A stretch of 10,693 nucleotides of DNA from Thermoplasmata archaeon (GCA_021797955.1 JAJZYV010000026.1:1-10693); one strand, 5' to 3'; positions 1 through 7,686 are shown, counted from the first letter of the stretch. A program made the numbers and translations. The notes: generated from the sequence alone by a model not told the origin.

Positions 1-56
1 AGACAACCGTCGATTTTGCCGAATTTCTTCTTTGGCTGTAGCTTTATCTGAGTCAT
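1..56 (-). CDS. rps14: 30S ribosomal protein uS14 (partial, N-terminus only)
   Basis: Small-subunit head protein that binds 16S rRNA. Only the first 18 codons lie in the window, reading MTQIKLQPKKKFGKIDGC, and the gene continues beyond base 1. The basic start leading into a first cysteine fits the short zinc-binding (CxxC...CxxC) form of uS14 found in archaea, but the rest of the zinc motif is outside the window. The ATG overlaps the uL5 stop by one base (TGATG). A GAGGTGA ribosome-binding site lies just upstream inside the last uL5 codons. The position directly after uL5 is the conserved archaeal order and is the main support for the call. Confidence 0.85.
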   Translation of the reverse strand, partial: MTQIKLQPKKKFGKIDGC

Positions 57-580
57 CAGTTCACCTCATCCACATTAAAATTGTTCTTGAGGAAACTAAG
101 TGTTTCAGGCTTGGTAACTCTCTGTGCAGGCTTTAGATGCTGCGTGGACAGTCTTCTTCTTGATACTCGGTATCCCCCTCTTCTCTTCATTACTATTGCA
201 ATATCCATCCCAAATATACCTATATCAGGATCATACTTCATTCCCTTGAATTCTGTATAGTCATTTATGCCGAAATAGGCATTTCCCTGTCTGTCTATGG
301 AATAAGAGTGAATCTTATTGTCGTTTGCATAGAACGCTTCCTTAAGGAATTTTGATGCGTCTTCTCCTCTCAATGTGACCTTTGTTCCAATTGTTAGGCC
401 CTTCCTGAGGTTGAATTCCCTAACTGTTTTCTTACCTGTCGTAAGAACAGGTTTGTGGTTTGTGAGCATCTCGATAACTTTCATTGCTTTGTTGAGTCTT
501 TCTCCAGCCTGCCCAACACCTATATTCACGACAACCTTTTCTATCATGACCTCTCTCATTGGATTTTCTTTTGACGCCAT
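56..580 (-). CDS. rpl5: 50S ribosomal protein uL5
   Basis: Large-subunit protein of the central protuberance, which binds 5S rRNA and contacts the P-site tRNA region. The 174-residue product is of normal archaeal length. It shows the family core: an N-terminal MREVMIEKVVVNIGVG strand near residues 8-23, the PVLTTGKKTVREFNLRKG segment near 44-61, and the IHSYSIDRQGNAYFGI and GIFGMDIAIVM segments in the C-terminal half. The ATG shares one base with the eS4 stop (TAATG), and a GGTG-type ribosome-binding site lies within the eS4 end. Translation is probably coupled to eS4 upstream and uS14 downstream. The assignment is secure. Confidence 0.97.
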   Translation of the reverse strand: MASKENPMREVMIEKVVVNIGVGQAGERLNKAMKVIEMLTNHKPVLTTGKKTVREFNLRKGLTIGTKVTLRGEDASKFLKEAFYANDNKIHSYSIDRQGNAYFGINDYTEFKGMKYDPDIGIFGMDIAIVMKRRGGYRVSRRRLSTQHLKPAQRVTKPETLSFLKNNFNVDEVN

Positions 581-1293
581 TAATCAACACCTGTTTTTTC
601 TGGTACCTGATAACTGAATTTACCGCCTGATATTGGAAAGACATAATCACTTATTGTGGAAAATCCTTCTTCCATGTGAATTAGATTTGAACCTGATGAT
701 TTGCTAATCTCAATATTCTTTATCACGGCCTGTGTTCCAACGTGTGAACCTCCTGTAAGAAATGCTTTTGTTCCCGGCTGCAATTTTATTATGGATTCTA
801 TTTTTTTGTCTGGTACATGAACGGCTATGACATCTCCTGGTTTGATTGATTCATCGGAAGTGATAAAATTCTGTCCGTCGTGTAGTAATAGTTGTGTTTT
901 TCCACCCTTTGTTGTATACTTTCCCTTAACCTTTTTTAACTTTATCTGTGATGAGGATTCGCTTTCTTCGAAGGGTCTCAGTTTTCCTCTCTTATCGTAA
1001 AGAACTCTGTATTGTTTCTTTGTTGCCGGTATACTAATAATATCCATAAACCCGGCTGCATATCTTCTCTGCTTTATTTTTCTTCCGTCTACAAGAATCT
1101 GACCGTTGTTCAGAATCCTAGTTATTTCTCTCTCCTTGTCTCCTACCTTCAGGTAATCCCTGAGTATGTGAAGCAAAGGAATTGACTCATCCTTTTTATG
1201 TCCACCTGGGACTGCTGAAACCCCCCAGAAAAATGTCTTTCTTGGGATCATAATAACTCGCGGGATGGTTTGTCTTTTACTCTTGGTTATCAT
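580..1293 (-). CDS. rps4e: 30S ribosomal protein eS4
   Basis: Small-subunit protein found in archaea and eukaryotes but not bacteria, binding near the 16S 5' domain. The 237-residue product has the expected order: a basic N-terminus with IPRKTFFWGVSAVPGGHK (about 16-33), an S4-type RNA-binding region containing SIPLLHILRDYL and ILVDGRKIK (about 37-90), and a C-terminal KOW-like GGSHVGTQAVIKNIEI segment (about 181-196). The start at 1293 is favoured by a strong AAGGAGGAAG ribosome-binding site six to seven bases upstream, which sits inside the uL24 coding sequence. The gene overlaps uL24 by 17 nt and uL5 by 1 nt. Confidence 0.96.
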   Translation of the reverse strand: MITKSKRQTIPRVIMIPRKTFFWGVSAVPGGHKKDESIPLLHILRDYLKVGDKEREITRILNNGQILVDGRKIKQRRYAAGFMDIISIPATKKQYRVLYDKRGKLRPFEESESSSQIKLKKVKGKYTTKGGKTQLLLHDGQNFITSDESIKPGDVIAVHVPDKKIESIIKLQPGTKAFLTGGSHVGTQAVIKNIEISKSSGSNLIHMEEGFSTISDYVFPISGGKFSYQVPEKTGVD

Positions 1294-1852
1294 TTGAATC
1301 TTCCTCCTTCCTTATCTCCTCGTCTACGTTTTCCTCTTCAGTATCTTCCTCTTCGTCCTTTTCATCTTCTAATTCCATTTCATCATTTTGTGAATACTCA
1401 GGTTCGTTTTCCTGAGTTGATTCAGATTCAGGCTGATCCTCATCAACCGTTTCTGCTTCCGGAATAATTTCTGATTCTGCCTGTTCCTGCTCCTCAGCAG
1501 CTTGTTTCTGCTCAAGCGCTTCTTTTTCTATGGCAGCAAGATCCTTATGCTTGATTGTGGCTATTTCCTTGATTCTTTCAAGTCTTCTCTCATCTGTTAT
1601 ATCTAACTTTGTTATGACAAGTTTTTCAGGCCTTATGAGAAACTGCTTTTCCTTTCCATCGGCTTTTGCTATGTTTATTCCCTCTACTTGTATTCCCTTT
1701 TCACTGTGATCGACGAATGAGACTTTTCCGCCTTCTCCCTTTCTTTTTCCAGATTTGACTTTAACGATATCTCCTTTTGTTATGGGAAAGGCTCTTACAC
1801 CATATCTTTCCCTCAGGTCCTTGTTTAAACTTACATTTATCTTTTTAATCAT
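1277..1852 (-). CDS. rpl24: 50S ribosomal protein uL24 with long acidic C-terminal tail
   Basis: Assembly-initiating large-subunit protein near the peptide exit. Residues 1-100 carry the family core, including KDLRERYGVRAFPITKGD (11-28) and the KOW segment GDIVKVKSGKRKGEGGKV (27-44), then VEGINIAKADGKE. Archaeal uL24 is usually about 120 residues, but this one has 191. From about residue 112 it becomes a low-complexity tail dominated by Glu, Asp, Gln and Ser, with no predicted fold. The reading frame is intact and the tail encodes the eS4 ribosome-binding site. The ATG lies 9 nt after the uL14 stop, with a TGAGGTT site formed partly by that stop codon. The core identity is secure. The role of the tail is unknown. 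Confidence 0.95.
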   Translation of the reverse strand: MIKKINVSLNKDLRERYGVRAFPITKGDIVKVKSGKRKGEGGKVSFVDHSEKGIQVEGINIAKADGKEKQFLIRPEKLVITKLDITDERRLERIKEIATIKHKDLAAIEKEALEQKQAAEEQEQAESEIIPEAETVDEDQPESESTQENEPEYSQNDEMELEDEKDEEEDTEEENVDEEIRKEEDSNDNQE

Positions 1853-1861
1853 ATGAAAACC

Positions 1862-2260
1862 TCAGACGATTGTTGAAGCAATAGCGGCAATTCTTGGCCA
1901 TCTCTCTGCAGCTTCCCTGGCAACGGGTCCCTTGATTTCAGATCCTCTAACCTCTCCTTCTGGAGTTACAAGAACCGCGGCATTCTCCTCAAACGATACC
2001 ATTGTTCCGTCCGCCCTTCTGAACGGTCTCCTCTGCCTTACCACGACAGCATATACAACCTTGCTTCTCATTTCCGGACTGCCCTTTTTTACGCTGGCTA
2101 TGAATAAATCTCCCACTCCGGCTGCAGGTATTCTACTTGCGACTCCGTGATAAGCTTTAACATCTACGAGACTGATTATTTTTGCGCCACTGTTGTCTGC
2201 ACAAACCATTCTTGCCCCCAATGGGAGACCTCGAGTTTGTCTGCCTGCAATTCCCCTCAT
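1862..2260 (-). CDS. rpl14: 50S ribosomal protein uL14
   Basis: Large-subunit protein at the intersubunit bridge and factor-binding face. An upstream in-frame start at 2314 exists, but ATG 2260 is preferred. The protein then begins MRGIAGRQTRGLPLGARM, has the usual archaeal length of 132 residues, overlaps uS17 by the coupling tetranucleotide ATGA, and has a GAGAGGT ribosome-binding site at the right distance. The 18 residues added by the longer start (including two adjacent cysteines) look like read-through of the uS17 3' end. Family hallmarks are VCADNSGAK (19-27), AAGVGDLFIASVKKGSPE and the C-terminal GPVAREAAERWPRIAAIAS. Confidence 0.97.
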   Translation of the reverse strand: MRGIAGRQTRGLPLGARMVCADNSGAKIISLVDVKAYHGVASRIPAAGVGDLFIASVKKGSPEMRSKVVYAVVVRQRRPFRRADGTMVSFEENAAVLVTPEGEVRGSEIKGPVAREAAERWPRIAAIASTIV

Positions 2261-2583
2261 TGATTCAACCTCTCTACTGCAACATGTGAAATTGTTTTTG
2301 ACAGTTTTCTGCATTCTGAAAATTTAATCTTGTCTCCAACATTAATCTCCATGCATCCTGGAACATGAACATGGTAAATTGATTTGGTTCTTACCCACCT
2401 TTCAAATTTTCCAGATATTCTCTTTCCATACTTTACTACTGTCGCGCTACCAATCATTGATGTTGAGACTACCTCTCCCTCAATGACTTGTCCTCTGACA
2501 CTCAAATTCGAATGGAATGGACATTTCTTGTCCTGGCATTCTCCTTTTGGAACTGGTACATCTAATCCTATTTGTCTTACCAT
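2257..2583 (-). CDS. rps17: 30S ribosomal protein uS17
   Basis: Small-subunit body protein that binds 16S rRNA through an OB fold. The 108-residue protein has the archaeal N-terminal extension ending in GECQDKKCPFHSNL (about 14-27), followed by the OB-fold strands VRGQVIEGEVVSTSMIGSA and the YHVHVPGCMEINVGDKIKF segment. It starts at ATG 2583 inside the last 7 nt of the RNase P protein gene, with a CAGGAG ribosome-binding site upstream. It ends in an ATGA overlap with uL14. Identity is clear from sequence and position. Confidence 0.97.
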   Translation of the reverse strand: MVRQIGLDVPVPKGECQDKKCPFHSNLSVRGQVIEGEVVSTSMIGSATVVKYGKRISGKFERWVRTKSIYHVHVPGCMEINVGDKIKFSECRKLSKTISHVAVERLNQ

Positions 2584-2876
2584 ATTTTTTCGCTCCTGTT
2601 TATTGATCGCATTATTCTCCTGCTTTCCTTAATTCTGTTCTCCGGGCTTATTCTTATATATTCTCCTTTTATCGTAAACTTCTCTGAATTATCGCCTAAT
2701 TGAAATTTGGAACCCTCCTTGGGGATCATTTTAATATCTTCATTTTTTAGGATTGAAAATGTATTCTTAGTTTCGTCGACAATCTTTCCTGATAATCCGA
2801 CTAACTGAGAATTTATCGATTCCACTATTCTCACCTGTCTTCCTATAAAGTCCCCTGCGATGTTCTCCAATCTCAT
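2577..2876 (-). CDS. rnp1: Ribonuclease P protein component 1 (Rpp29/Pop4 family)
   Basis: Protein subunit of archaeal RNase P, which works with the catalytic RNA and other protein subunits to remove 5' leaders from pre-tRNAs. The 99-residue product matches the Rpp29 Sm-like barrel: IGRQVRIVESINSQLVGLSG (11-30), KIVDETKNTFSIL (31-43) and the late FTIKGEYIRISPENRIKE segment (about 67-84). Archaea commonly keep this gene between aIF1 and uS17, as here. It starts one base after the aIF1 stop and overlaps uS17 by 7 nt, so its supply should follow ribosomal protein expression. The RNase P RNA gene is not in this window. Confidence 0.93.
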   Translation of the reverse strand: MRLENIAGDFIGRQVRIVESINSQLVGLSGKIVDETKNTFSILKNEDIKMIPKEGSKFQLGDNSEKFTIKGEYIRISPENRIKESRRIMRSINRSEKIW

Positions 2877-2877
2877 A

Positions 2878-3177
2878 TTAAATCACTTCTGTTTTGAACC
2901 CCATGTCATCCAGCAATTTCTTGACTGGTTCTCTGTGGTCTCCCTGAAGCTCTATTATCTTACCCTCTTTTACTGTGCCCCCGGATGCAACTCTCCTCTT
3001 AAGTTTCTTCGCAATTTCATCAATGTCCTCACTCTTTGGATCAAAGCCTTCGATGATTGTCACATTCTTTCCGTATCTTCTCTTGTCAACGCTGATCTTT
3101 ATTGCCTGATTGTTGCGTGAAAAACCCTCCCATGGTTGCAGTTCCTTAGGAATTCCAGTAAAATTCTTTTCCTTCAT
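2878..3177 (-). CDS. Translation initiation factor aIF1 (SUI1 family)
   Basis: Small-subunit-binding factor that monitors start-codon selection. The 99-residue protein carries the SUI1 fold: IKISVDKRRYGKNVTIIEGF (26-45), then an acidic helix, KLKRRVASGGTVKEGKIIEL (58-77) and the C-terminal QGDHREPVKKLLDDMGF (78-94). The basic loop KRRYGK and the GGT-K segment are the conserved RNA- and P-site-facing parts of the family. It starts in an ATGA overlap with the uL29 stop and ends one base before the RNase P gene. This placement inside the ribosomal protein operon is usual in many archaea. Confidence 0.93.
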   Translation of the reverse strand: MKEKNFTGIPKELQPWEGFSRNNQAIKISVDKRRYGKNVTIIEGFDPKSEDIDEIAKKLKRRVASGGTVKEGKIIELQGDHREPVKKLLDDMGFKTEVI

Positions 3178-3380
3178 TTTTTAATTTCCTCCATCCTGTT
3201 AATTGTAAGGATTCGGGCAATCTGCTGTCTTACTGACCTTATGAGTCCTGGGTTTGATGGGGCTCCTCCCATGGCCACGCTGGCTCTCTGTCTCAAAAGG
3301 GTTTCGTTTAGAGATTTGAGCTGTTCGTTTCTCTCTTCCTTACTCATTTTTCTTATCTGTTCCGACTTCAGTTGCGCCAT
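3174..3380 (-). CDS. rpl29: 50S ribosomal protein uL29
   Basis: Small helical large-subunit protein at the tunnel exit, where it helps dock the signal recognition particle and nascent-chain factors. The 68-residue protein has the archaeal pattern: [14 protein letters not shown] (4-17), [17 protein letters not shown] (29-45) and [13 protein letters not shown] (48-60). The start at 3380 lies 41 nt inside the uS3 coding sequence. It is supported by a GTGAGGT ribosome-binding site about 9 nt upstream and by the family N-terminus, which would be lost at the next ATG (codon 12). The stop overlaps the aIF1 start as ATGA. Confidence 0.95.
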   Translation of the reverse strand: MAQLKSEQIRKMSKEERNEQLKSLNETLLRQRASVAMGGAPSNPGLIRSVRQQIARILTINRMEEIKK

Positions 3381-3999
3381 CTACTTTTACCTCACTTTTA
3401 ATTATTCTTTCCCTTGCAATTTCAATATCGTCCGGTAATCTGTAATTCTTGTTGAGAATTTTTACAGAAACTCCTATTATGCCCTGCTTCATCTTAGCAG
3501 TTGAGAAACCATGCTGGATACCACTTCTTGCAGGCTCTCCTGAGTATTTTATTGACCCGTAGAAGAACTTCTGTGCTCTGGCTCTTTCTCCCGAGATCTT
3601 TCCGCCAATTCTAATGAGTACGCCTCTGGCATCAGCATCAATGATCCTTCTGAGAGTTGTATTTCCTGCTTTCCTGTATGCCCATCCCTTTTCAAGTGAA
3701 AGAGCTATCTTCTTCGATACAACTTGTGGATTCAGGTCTGGATCCTGTACCTCTTTAACCTCTATTTGTGGACTTTCAATACCGTACTTCTTTTCCAGAG
3801 TTTCTGTTATCTGCTGGACCTTTGAGCCATGCCTTCCTATAACGAGTCCTGGCTTATTCACAATTAATGTAATGTTTGTTCCCAGAGGAGTTCTCTTCAT
3901 CTCTATCCCCCCAAATCCAGCTGCATCAGTTTCTCTTCTGATGTATTCATTGACTAGAAGTCTCTTAACTGCATCACTTACGAATTTTCTCTCCTTCAT
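3340..3999 (-). CDS. rps3: 30S ribosomal protein uS3
   Basis: Small-subunit head protein at the mRNA entry channel. The 219-residue product contains a type II KH domain with the GRHG loop at residues 55-58 in [14 protein letters not shown]. The C-terminal domain includes [20 protein letters not shown] (125-144) and the [20 protein letters not shown] segment (160-179). The tail after about residue 203 is variable and hydrophilic, and its last 13 or so codons also encode the start of uL29 in another frame. It begins in an ATGA overlap with uL22. Length and motifs are normal for archaea. Confidence 0.97.
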   Translation of the reverse strand: MKERKFVSDAVKRLLVNEYIRRETDAAGFGGIEMKRTPLGTNITLIVNKPGLVIGRHGSKVQQITETLEKKYGIESPQIEVKEVQDPDLNPQVVSKKIALSLEKGWAYRKAGNTTLRRIIDADARGVLIRIGGKISGERARAQKFFYGSIKYSGEPARSGIQHGFSTAKMKQGIIGVSVKILNKNYRLPDDIEIARERIIKSEVKVDGATEVGTDKKNE

Positions 4000-4451
4000 T
4001 GTTCCATTTCCTCCAGTATAATTTCTATATTGACCAGGTCTCTGTTATTGGCACCTGCTCTTCCATAGGCTTTTGGTGTGAATCTTTTAAGCATTTTACC
4101 CTTGTTTGCTGCTATGTGCGTTACTCTTAGTGAGTCGGTATCCATTCCCTTGAATTCTGCATTTGCTTCAGCATTAGATAATGCCTTAAGGAATTCTGAG
4201 GCAGCTTTTACCGGATATCTTCCCGGTCCAACGCCTCTTTTATGGGAAACAGAATCGAGATATCTGAAATATCTGATGGGTACTTTCTTTTCCAGTACGC
4301 CTTCAAGAAGGGCCTTTGCATTCTTCAAAGGTAGACCTCTAAGATTGTGCGCTATATTTACTGAATCTTTGAAGGATATATTGTTATCTTTGCTCAGCGC
4401 CCTTGCATGTTTTTCCGGAAATTCATTTGTTGAGTATCCTTTCATATTCAT
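3996..4451 (-). CDS. rpl22: 50S ribosomal protein uL22
   Basis: Large-subunit protein whose extended hairpin lines the exit tunnel next to uL4. Family signatures are [18 protein letters not shown] near the N-terminus, [25 protein letters not shown] in the middle, and the tunnel-hairpin region [16 protein letters not shown] followed by NIEIILEE. Three starts are possible: GTG 4454 (GTGA overlap with uS19), ATG 4451 (TGATG overlap) and ATG 4445. ATG 4451 is chosen because it avoids GTG and keeps the one-base coupling used elsewhere in this operon. The choice changes at most three residues. It ends in an ATGA overlap with uS3. Confidence 0.95.
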   Translation of the reverse strand: MNMKGYSTNEFPEKHARALSKDNNISFKDSVNIAHNLRGLPLKNAKALLEGVLEKKVPIRYFRYLDSVSHKRGVGPGRYPVKAASEFLKALSNAEANAEFKGMDTDSLRVTHIAANKGKMLKRFTPKAYGRAGANNRDLVNIEIILEEMEQ

Positions 4452-4906
4452 CACTTCAGCGGCATAAACTTGGAAGACCTTGTTGCCCCTACTCCTGGTC
4501 CGGAGTGCTTTACCTCTTTTCTTGTGAGAGCAAACTCACCAAGATAATGCCCAATCATTTCTCCCCTAATTTCAAACTTAACATAGGAATTTCCATTGTA
4601 CAGTTCAATTATCTTTCCAACATATCTTGGAAGAATAACCATATCTTTAACATGGGTTTTGATTTGTTTCTTTGGTCCCATGAGATTTTCATATAATTTA
4701 ACCTGGTCAATTCCCATTTCTCTTTTAAGAGATCTTCTTGCCCTTGCTGGAAGGATCTTCATCAATTGATCCTTATCCATTTTCTTGAGCTCTTCAAGGG
4801 TAAAGTTTCGATACCTGAACTCCTTCGCTCTTCCAAGGGTAACTTTCTGGGACTTCCTTGACCTTCTTCTAATGGATTTTACCGATGCCTGTCTATTTAC
4901 TGTCAT
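4451..4906 (-). CDS. rps19: 30S ribosomal protein uS19
   Basis: Small-subunit head protein that contacts the A-site finger and uS13. The 151-residue length is normal for archaea, which carry an extra N-terminal segment compared with bacteria. It contains [17 protein letters not shown] (28-44), [13 protein letters not shown], the core [19 protein letters not shown], and the invariant end [20 protein letters not shown], then [10 protein letters not shown]. It starts in a 4-nt overlap with the uL2 stop and ends against the uL22 start. Confidence 0.97.
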   Translation of the reverse strand: MTVNRQASVKSIRRRSRKSQKVTLGRAKEFRYRNFTLEELKKMDKDQLMKILPARARRSLKREMGIDQVKLYENLMGPKKQIKTHVKDMVILPRYVGKIIELYNGNSYVKFEIRGEMIGHYLGEFALTRKEVKHSGPGVGATRSSKFMPLK

Positions 4907-5598
4907 TTAACCTTCCTCTTTTGTGGTGAAAGTCTTCCAACCTTTCTTCCTGGTGGTGCTCCTCTTCCTACTGTGTTTGGTCTACCAATATGCTGATGGT
5001 TTCCTCCTCCATGTGGATGATTTACTGCATTCATGGCAACTCCTCTGACAGATATTGGTCTCTTAGCCCTGCTCTGCAGGTAGTGTTTCTGTCTTCCTGC
5101 CTTCAATATTGGAATATCCTTTGCTCCTGCTCCCGCAACAATACCGATTGTTGCTCTGCAGGAAGGATTGAAATTCTTAATTGCTCCTGATGGTAATTTA
5201 ACACTGACATTTTCTCCGTGACTGATTACCTGTGATGAAGAACCGGCTGTTCTGCAGAATTTACCTCCATCTCCCGGCATTGATTCAATATTATGAACAA
5301 ATGAACCATCTGGTATCAATCCAAGATAGGTAGTATCTCCTTCAGCAGGAGAATCCAGCTTACCTGAATTTAATTCCTGACCAACGTATGCCCCTCTAAA
5401 AGCAATCTCGTATTCTACTTTCTTTGAATCTGAAAGAACTTTCATTAAGGGTCCGGATCTCCCAGGCGCATGAATCAGATCAACTACCTTGTATTTTCCT
5501 ACTCCAAGTAGTTTGACCTCTGTTACGTGTCTATGACTTGGGCTTCTATAAACAAGCCCTCCTTTTCCTCTTCTCTGTGGTATGATTGGTTTTCCCAT
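4903..5598 (-). CDS. rpl2: 50S ribosomal protein uL2
   Basis: Universal protein that supports the peptidyl transferase centre and subunit joining. The 231-residue product has the archaeal N-terminus [20 protein letters not shown], an OB-fold region with [13 protein letters not shown] and [20 protein letters not shown], and the highly conserved loop [17 protein letters not shown] (187-203) that reaches the catalytic site. The [18 protein letters not shown] tail is usual. It follows uL23 after a 9-nt gap, with a GGGTGA ribosome-binding site that includes part of the uL23 stop, and overlaps uS19 by 4 nt. Confidence 0.98.
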   Translation of the reverse strand: MGKPIIPQRRGKGGLVYRSPSHRHVTEVKLLGVGKYKVVDLIHAPGRSGPLMKVLSDSKKVEYEIAFRGAYVGQELNSGKLDSPAEGDTTYLGLIPDGSFVHNIESMPGDGGKFCRTAGSSSQVISHGENVSVKLPSGAIKNFNPSCRATIGIVAGAGAKDIPILKAGRQKHYLQSRAKRPISVRGVAMNAVNHPHGGGNHQHIGRPNTVGRGAPPGRKVGRLSPQKRKVK

Positions 5599-5607
5599 AT
5601 TTTCACC

Positions 5608-5859
5608 CTAATAGATACCTATTCTTCCCCCAATTTCATCTGCACTGAACTCACTGGCTAATCTCACTATAACCTTTTTTCCTTTCTTGGTATTAAGTGA
5701 GTTTATGGATACAACCTTAACTCCAAATCTCTCTTCAACTTCTTTTGCAATATCCTTTTTGGTTGCTCCTTTTCTAACTATAAATGTTAATTTGTTTTCC
5801 TTTTCTCCCTTGAGCATTGTCTTTTCTGTTGCCACTGGAGATATAATATTGAATTTCAT
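5608..5859 (-). CDS. rpl23: 50S ribosomal protein uL23
   Basis: Exit-tunnel protein that docks the signal recognition particle. The 83-residue archaeal-length product contains ISPVATEKTMLKGEKENKL (6-24), FIVRKGATKKDIAKEVEERF (26-45) and VVSINSLNTKKGKKVIVRL, all standard for the family. It starts directly after the uL4 stop (no gap), with a GGGAGGG ribosome-binding site in the final uL4 codons. Confidence 0.97.
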   Translation of the reverse strand: MKFNIISPVATEKTMLKGEKENKLTFIVRKGATKKDIAKEVEERFGVKVVSINSLNTKKGKKVIVRLASEFSADEIGGRIGIY

Positions 5860-6624
5860 CTAATTCCCTCCCATCTGTTTAACGGAAGATTCTGTGTAAA
5901 TAACCAATCTTCCACCGTCTCCTCCAGGGGCAAGCTTTCTGAGAGTCATGTTCTTGGCTCCACAAATTTCCACACCCGGTATTGATTTGAAAGCGGTCAA
6001 TTTTGAAGGTTCTGTGGAGACTATGAGCATGCTTCTGGGTGTCCTGTATTTCCTGTTTCTCATTTTACCCCTACCTGCTCTTATTTTTGTCCCCTCCTTA
6101 GCTCTCTCAACATCCTCTGCAACACCTAGATTACCAAGGAAATCAAGGGCTTCTTTGGCTTTTGAAATGTTTTCAATCTTGTCTTCTACTACTACTGGAA
6201 ATTTTAATTCCTGATCGAACTTGTGTCCTCTTGCAGATACTAATTCCTGCTTTGCTGTCATTGCAATAGCTGTTGACAGAGCTATCTTTTTCTCCTTTGC
6301 GTTGATTTTCTTAAAAAGTACCTTGTTTGATCTTGGTGAGTGAGGACTTCTTCCACCTACTGTATTTCCAAGCAAAACTCCTCTGGATGATCCACTTACT
6401 CTTGGCATTCTCGATACACCCTGTCCTGGGCCAGTTGTATGACCTACTCGCCTTGAACCTGCCAATGGCGATGATCCATATGGATGTCTAGCAGACAATT
6501 GGGAAGCTCTGAATGCCTTTTTAAGTATATCCTCCCGTATTTCTGATTCAAATATTGTTGGAAGTTCTATTTCCCCTTTAGATTCTCCTTTAATTGTATA
6601 GATTGAAGTTTTTATTTTAATCAC
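5860..6624 (-). CDS. rpl4: 50S ribosomal protein uL4
   Basis: Large-subunit protein whose loop lines the exit tunnel. In bacteria a uL4 homologue also regulates its operon, but nothing here shows that. The 254-residue product includes IELPTIFESEIREDILKKAF (19-38), the tunnel-loop region HPYGSSPLAGSRRVGHTTGPGQ with many Gly, Ser and Arg, and the C-terminal NRKYRTPRSMLIVS and KNMTLRKLAPGG segments. The start is GTG at 6624. The next in-frame residues match the family N-terminus and no nearby ATG gives it. The gene overlaps uL3 by 8 nt and has only a weak ribosome-binding site, so it probably depends on coupling to uL3. Confidence 0.96.
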   Translation of the reverse strand: MIKIKTSIYTIKGESKGEIELPTIFESEIREDILKKAFRASQLSARHPYGSSPLAGSRRVGHTTGPGQGVSRMPRVSGSSRGVLLGNTVGGRSPHSPRSNKVLFKKINAKEKKIALSTAIAMTAKQELVSARGHKFDQELKFPVVVEDKIENISKAKEALDFLGNLGVAEDVERAKEGTKIRAGRGKMRNRKYRTPRSMLIVSTEPSKLTAFKSIPGVEICGAKNMTLRKLAPGGDGGRLVIYTESSVKQMGGN

Positions 6625-7606
6625 CCTGTTTTGATTCTTTTGAAATGTATGATATGTTGAGCTTATCTACATTTGTGGATTTCTGTCTTGAGGGATCTCT
6701 GAGTTTTACCAATCTCTTGGATGGACCTGGTATAGATCCATGAAGAAGAATGTAATCTGATCGAACCTCTCCATATCCTACAAATCCGCCTTTAACATTT
6801 ATATCATCAGTTCCGTCCGTCTTGCCATGCTTTAAGACACGTATATTGGGAACCGTTCTCTGGTGTGATCCCATTTGACCTGCCTGTGGTACTGTGAATC
6901 TAACCCAATCAGGGTGCCATGGTCCCAGCGTACCGATCATTCTCCTGTGCTTTCTGTTTTTTCTTGGCAGTAACTTTACACCAAATCTTTCAACGTGACC
7001 AGTGAAACCTTTTCCTTTTGTGACTGCTGTTACGTCTACGAAGTTTCCAGGTTTTGAAAAATCTTCAAATGAAACCTGTTTTCCTAGTTTCTCCATTGCG
7101 AACTTCAATCTTGCATCAAGGGTTCCACCGCCAATCCTTACTTCAAAAAGATCTGGGATCTTTGTTGGAATACCCGTTATTTTATCTGGATTTGTATGAA
7201 CTGTAACTCTAACCTCTGAAAAGCTCTCTGGAAGCGGCTTCTCTGTCTTTTCCTTTGGTGTTGTAATTCTATAATAAACCTCTTTTTCCAAATTGTCGGC
7301 CCATTTTTCATATACCACTACAAGGCCTGTTTCATCCTCGTCGTAGAGTCTTATCGCTGCTACCGTCAATGGAGGTACCTCCACAACCGTGACCGCCGAA
7401 ACGATATTTTTTCCAGCAGTTACACTGCTCTTACGATAATCTGTAAACTCGATATGAGTCATACCTACCTTGTACCCTGCAAAAGCTTGCAGTTTAGGAT
7501 TACCTTCGATCTCGGGCCAGCTTCTTATGCTGCCCTGCATTTTCTTTGCTCTTTTCCTTGGATAGTATCCAATAGAGCCTCTTCTCGGATGATGCGGCGT
7601 CGCCAT
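6617..7606 (-). CDS. rpl3: 50S ribosomal protein uL3 (first gene of operon)
   Basis: Large-subunit protein near the peptidyl transferase centre and an early assembly factor. The 329-residue archaeal/eukaryotic-type product has the N-terminal HHPRRGSIGYYPRKRAKK (5-22), AFAGYKVGMTHIEF (41-54), TKGKGFTGHVERFGV (196-210) and the extension IGTLGPWHPDWVRFTVPQAG (224-243) that reaches toward the active site. The ATG is preceded by an AGGTGG ribosome-binding site at about 7613-7619. As the first gene it is served by the only clear promoter of the operon. Confidence 0.98.
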   Translation of the reverse strand: MATPHHPRRGSIGYYPRKRAKKMQGSIRSWPEIEGNPKLQAFAGYKVGMTHIEFTDYRKSSVTAGKNIVSAVTVVEVPPLTVAAIRLYDEDETGLVVVYEKWADNLEKEVYYRITTPKEKTEKPLPESFSEVRVTVHTNPDKITGIPTKIPDLFEVRIGGGTLDARLKFAMEKLGKQVSFEDFSKPGNFVDVTAVTKGKGFTGHVERFGVKLLPRKNRKHRRMIGTLGPWHPDWVRFTVPQAGQMGSHQRTVPNIRVLKHGKTDGTDDINVKGGFVGYGEVRSDYILLHGSIPGPSKRLVKLRDPSRQKSTNVDKLNISYISKESKQGD

Positions 7607-7612
7607 ATTTTA

Positions 7613-7619
7613 CCACCTA
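7613..7619 (-). promoter_or_regulatory. uL3 ribosome-binding site
   Basis: On the minus strand AGGTGGT lies 6-7 bases before the uL3 ATG and is complementary to the archaeal 16S 3' end. It fixes the uL3 start and shows that the operon mRNA is leadered, unlike the apparently leaderless methyltransferase gene to the right. Confidence 0.75.
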
Positions 7620-7658
7620 ACCGTTACACCTGCTGAATGGCACCAGAATATAGTGTTT

Positions 7659-7686
7659 CAACGTTGGTTGCATTATGCAGAGCCAA
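7659..7686 (-). promoter_or_regulatory. Palindromes/hairpin in the uL3 operon leader
   Basis: Between the predicted transcription start (about 7700) and the uL3 start are an 8-bp palindrome CAACGTTG (7659-7666) and an 11-base element TGCATTATGCA (7669-7679). TTGG (7664-7667) and CCAA (7683-7686) flank the second element and can extend it into an imperfect stem. In the mRNA this could be a 5' UTR hairpin. In DNA it could be an operator just downstream of the start site. The pairing is visible in the sequence. Any regulatory role is inference. Confidence 0.35.

Noticed and set aside
375..617. Plus-strand open frames within the ribosomal protein genes (here and at many other places up to 7636)
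   Set aside because: They are antisense to conserved ribosomal protein genes, have no family similarity and no promoter or ribosome-binding site. They are shadows of the real genes.
432..650. Second minus-strand frame across the eS4/uL5 junction
   Set aside because: It overlaps two secure genes in a different frame, and its composition is that of a shifted reading of them.
2261..2314. Longer uL14 start adding 18 residues
   Set aside because: The added segment is read from the uS17 3' end in another frame and has no family similarity. ATG 2260 gives the standard 132-residue protein with an ATGA overlap and a good ribosome-binding site.
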